This document shows positions 63,661 through 64,000 of a stretch of 64,000 nucleotides of DNA, one piece after another (the first letter of the stretch is position 1; every line of letters begins with the position of its first letter). Below the pieces are notes generated by a model that worked only from the letters and a program-made list of their open reading frames with translations, was not told the DNA's origin and made no database searches. This DNA comes from Circinella umbellata. Its lineage: Eukaryota > Mucoromycota > Mucoromycetes > Mucorales > Lichtheimiaceae. A program made the translations under genes and the position numbers. The stretch is from the NCBI GenBank assembly GCA_025093555.1, contig JAIWNF010000024.1:682001-746000 (forward strand). Reading direction: 5' to 3'.

Positions 63661-63880
63661 ACTGGAGTAGACCTGAAATTAACATTTTTTGTTACAAAAC
63701 CTCATTGGGTCCATATGTGTCACCGATTTCCCCGGACTGATGTTATGTCCAAAATAGTTCTACAGGGTGTGTCTTTCAACAAGTGTATTTTGAACATTGA
63801 AAAGTCGAGAACAGAAGAAAATAATCATGGTCGTAGCATTTATGTATCTTCCCAATCTGGAAACATTTTATGTTTTGACA
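63661..63880 (+). CDS. Unidentified gene, partial at window edge
   Basis: An open stretch with protein character reads TKPHWVHMCHRFPRTDVMSK, then VLQGVSFNKCILNIEK and GRSIYVSSQSGNILCFD, and ends at a canonical gtaagt donor (63881). The frame is open upstream of the first ATG (63715), so the true start or an upstream acceptor is not fixed. The SQSGNILCFD word resembles one blade of a beta-propeller repeat, which is a guess. The gene continues beyond 64000. Confidence 0.4.
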
Positions 63881-64000
63881 GTAAGTTTAACTTGCTTTTG
63901 TTTTTTTTTTGTTTTTTTTTTGAAATAACATAAACGTAAAACATATCTTTTTATATTGGTTCTCATGGTTATATTCTATGAAAATATCTATAGAGTTATC

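Noticed and set aside
1..64000. CRISPR arrays, bacterial operons, rRNA
   Set aside because: No regularly spaced direct repeats, no rRNA-like blocks, and the genes have spliceosomal introns.

Overview
The window looks like nuclear DNA from an AT-rich, intron-rich early-diverging fungus, most likely Mucoromycota (Mucorales-like). The evidence is short introns (about 45-185 nt) with GT..AG ends, low GC outside exons, poly-Gln/Asn-rich proteins, and a gene set that includes a fungal DNM1, HAP5, POR1, RRP14/SURF6, CHS4/SKT5 and a GH81 glucanase. No organellar, bacterial or viral backbone is visible. Exon coordinates were worked out by hand from splice signals and reading phase. Every multi-exon model given as complete sums to a multiple of three.

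Layout. Positions 1-9.4 kb are gene-poor and AT-rich, with dispersed repeats, decayed coding-like fragments and a long-TIR element (5546-5974). Positions 9.5-18.8 kb hold two paralogous C2H2-type zinc-finger genes, both on +, separated by AT-rich DNA that carries second copies of the two dispersed repeats seen near the left edge. Positions 19.4-23.1 kb hold two minus-strand housekeeping genes, RRP14/SURF6 (ribosome biogenesis) and mitochondrial porin. A 212-bp Harbinger/Tourist-like MITE follows at 24.8 kb. Positions 26-32.2 kb hold an ankyrin-dysferlin-FYVE protein and a Sel1-repeat CHS4/SKT5-type chitin synthase regulator with a CaaX end. After a 4-kb gap comes a small Myb/SANT protein at 36.5 kb.

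The most striking locus is 37893-45960 (+): 20 exons and a predicted 1974 residues. It encodes a single-pass receptor built like an animal receptor guanylate cyclase: extracellular periplasmic-binding-type lobes, a Cys-rich stalk, one TM, a catalytically dead kinase homology domain and the dimerisation linker. The cyclase is replaced by a complete hybrid histidine kinase (H1327, HATPase, receiver D1876). I regard this as the candidate undescribed system.

The right third holds a secreted GH81 endo-1,3-beta-glucanase and DNM1 (both -), then HAP5/NF-YC head-to-head with DNM1, a DET1 homologue, a HSL-type alpha/beta hydrolase whose C-terminal His region cannot be found, and the start of an unidentified gene cut by the window edge. 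Several genes serve cell-wall and membrane biology (CHS4, GH81, FYVE protein, DNM1, receptor), but nothing in the layout shows a functional cluster.
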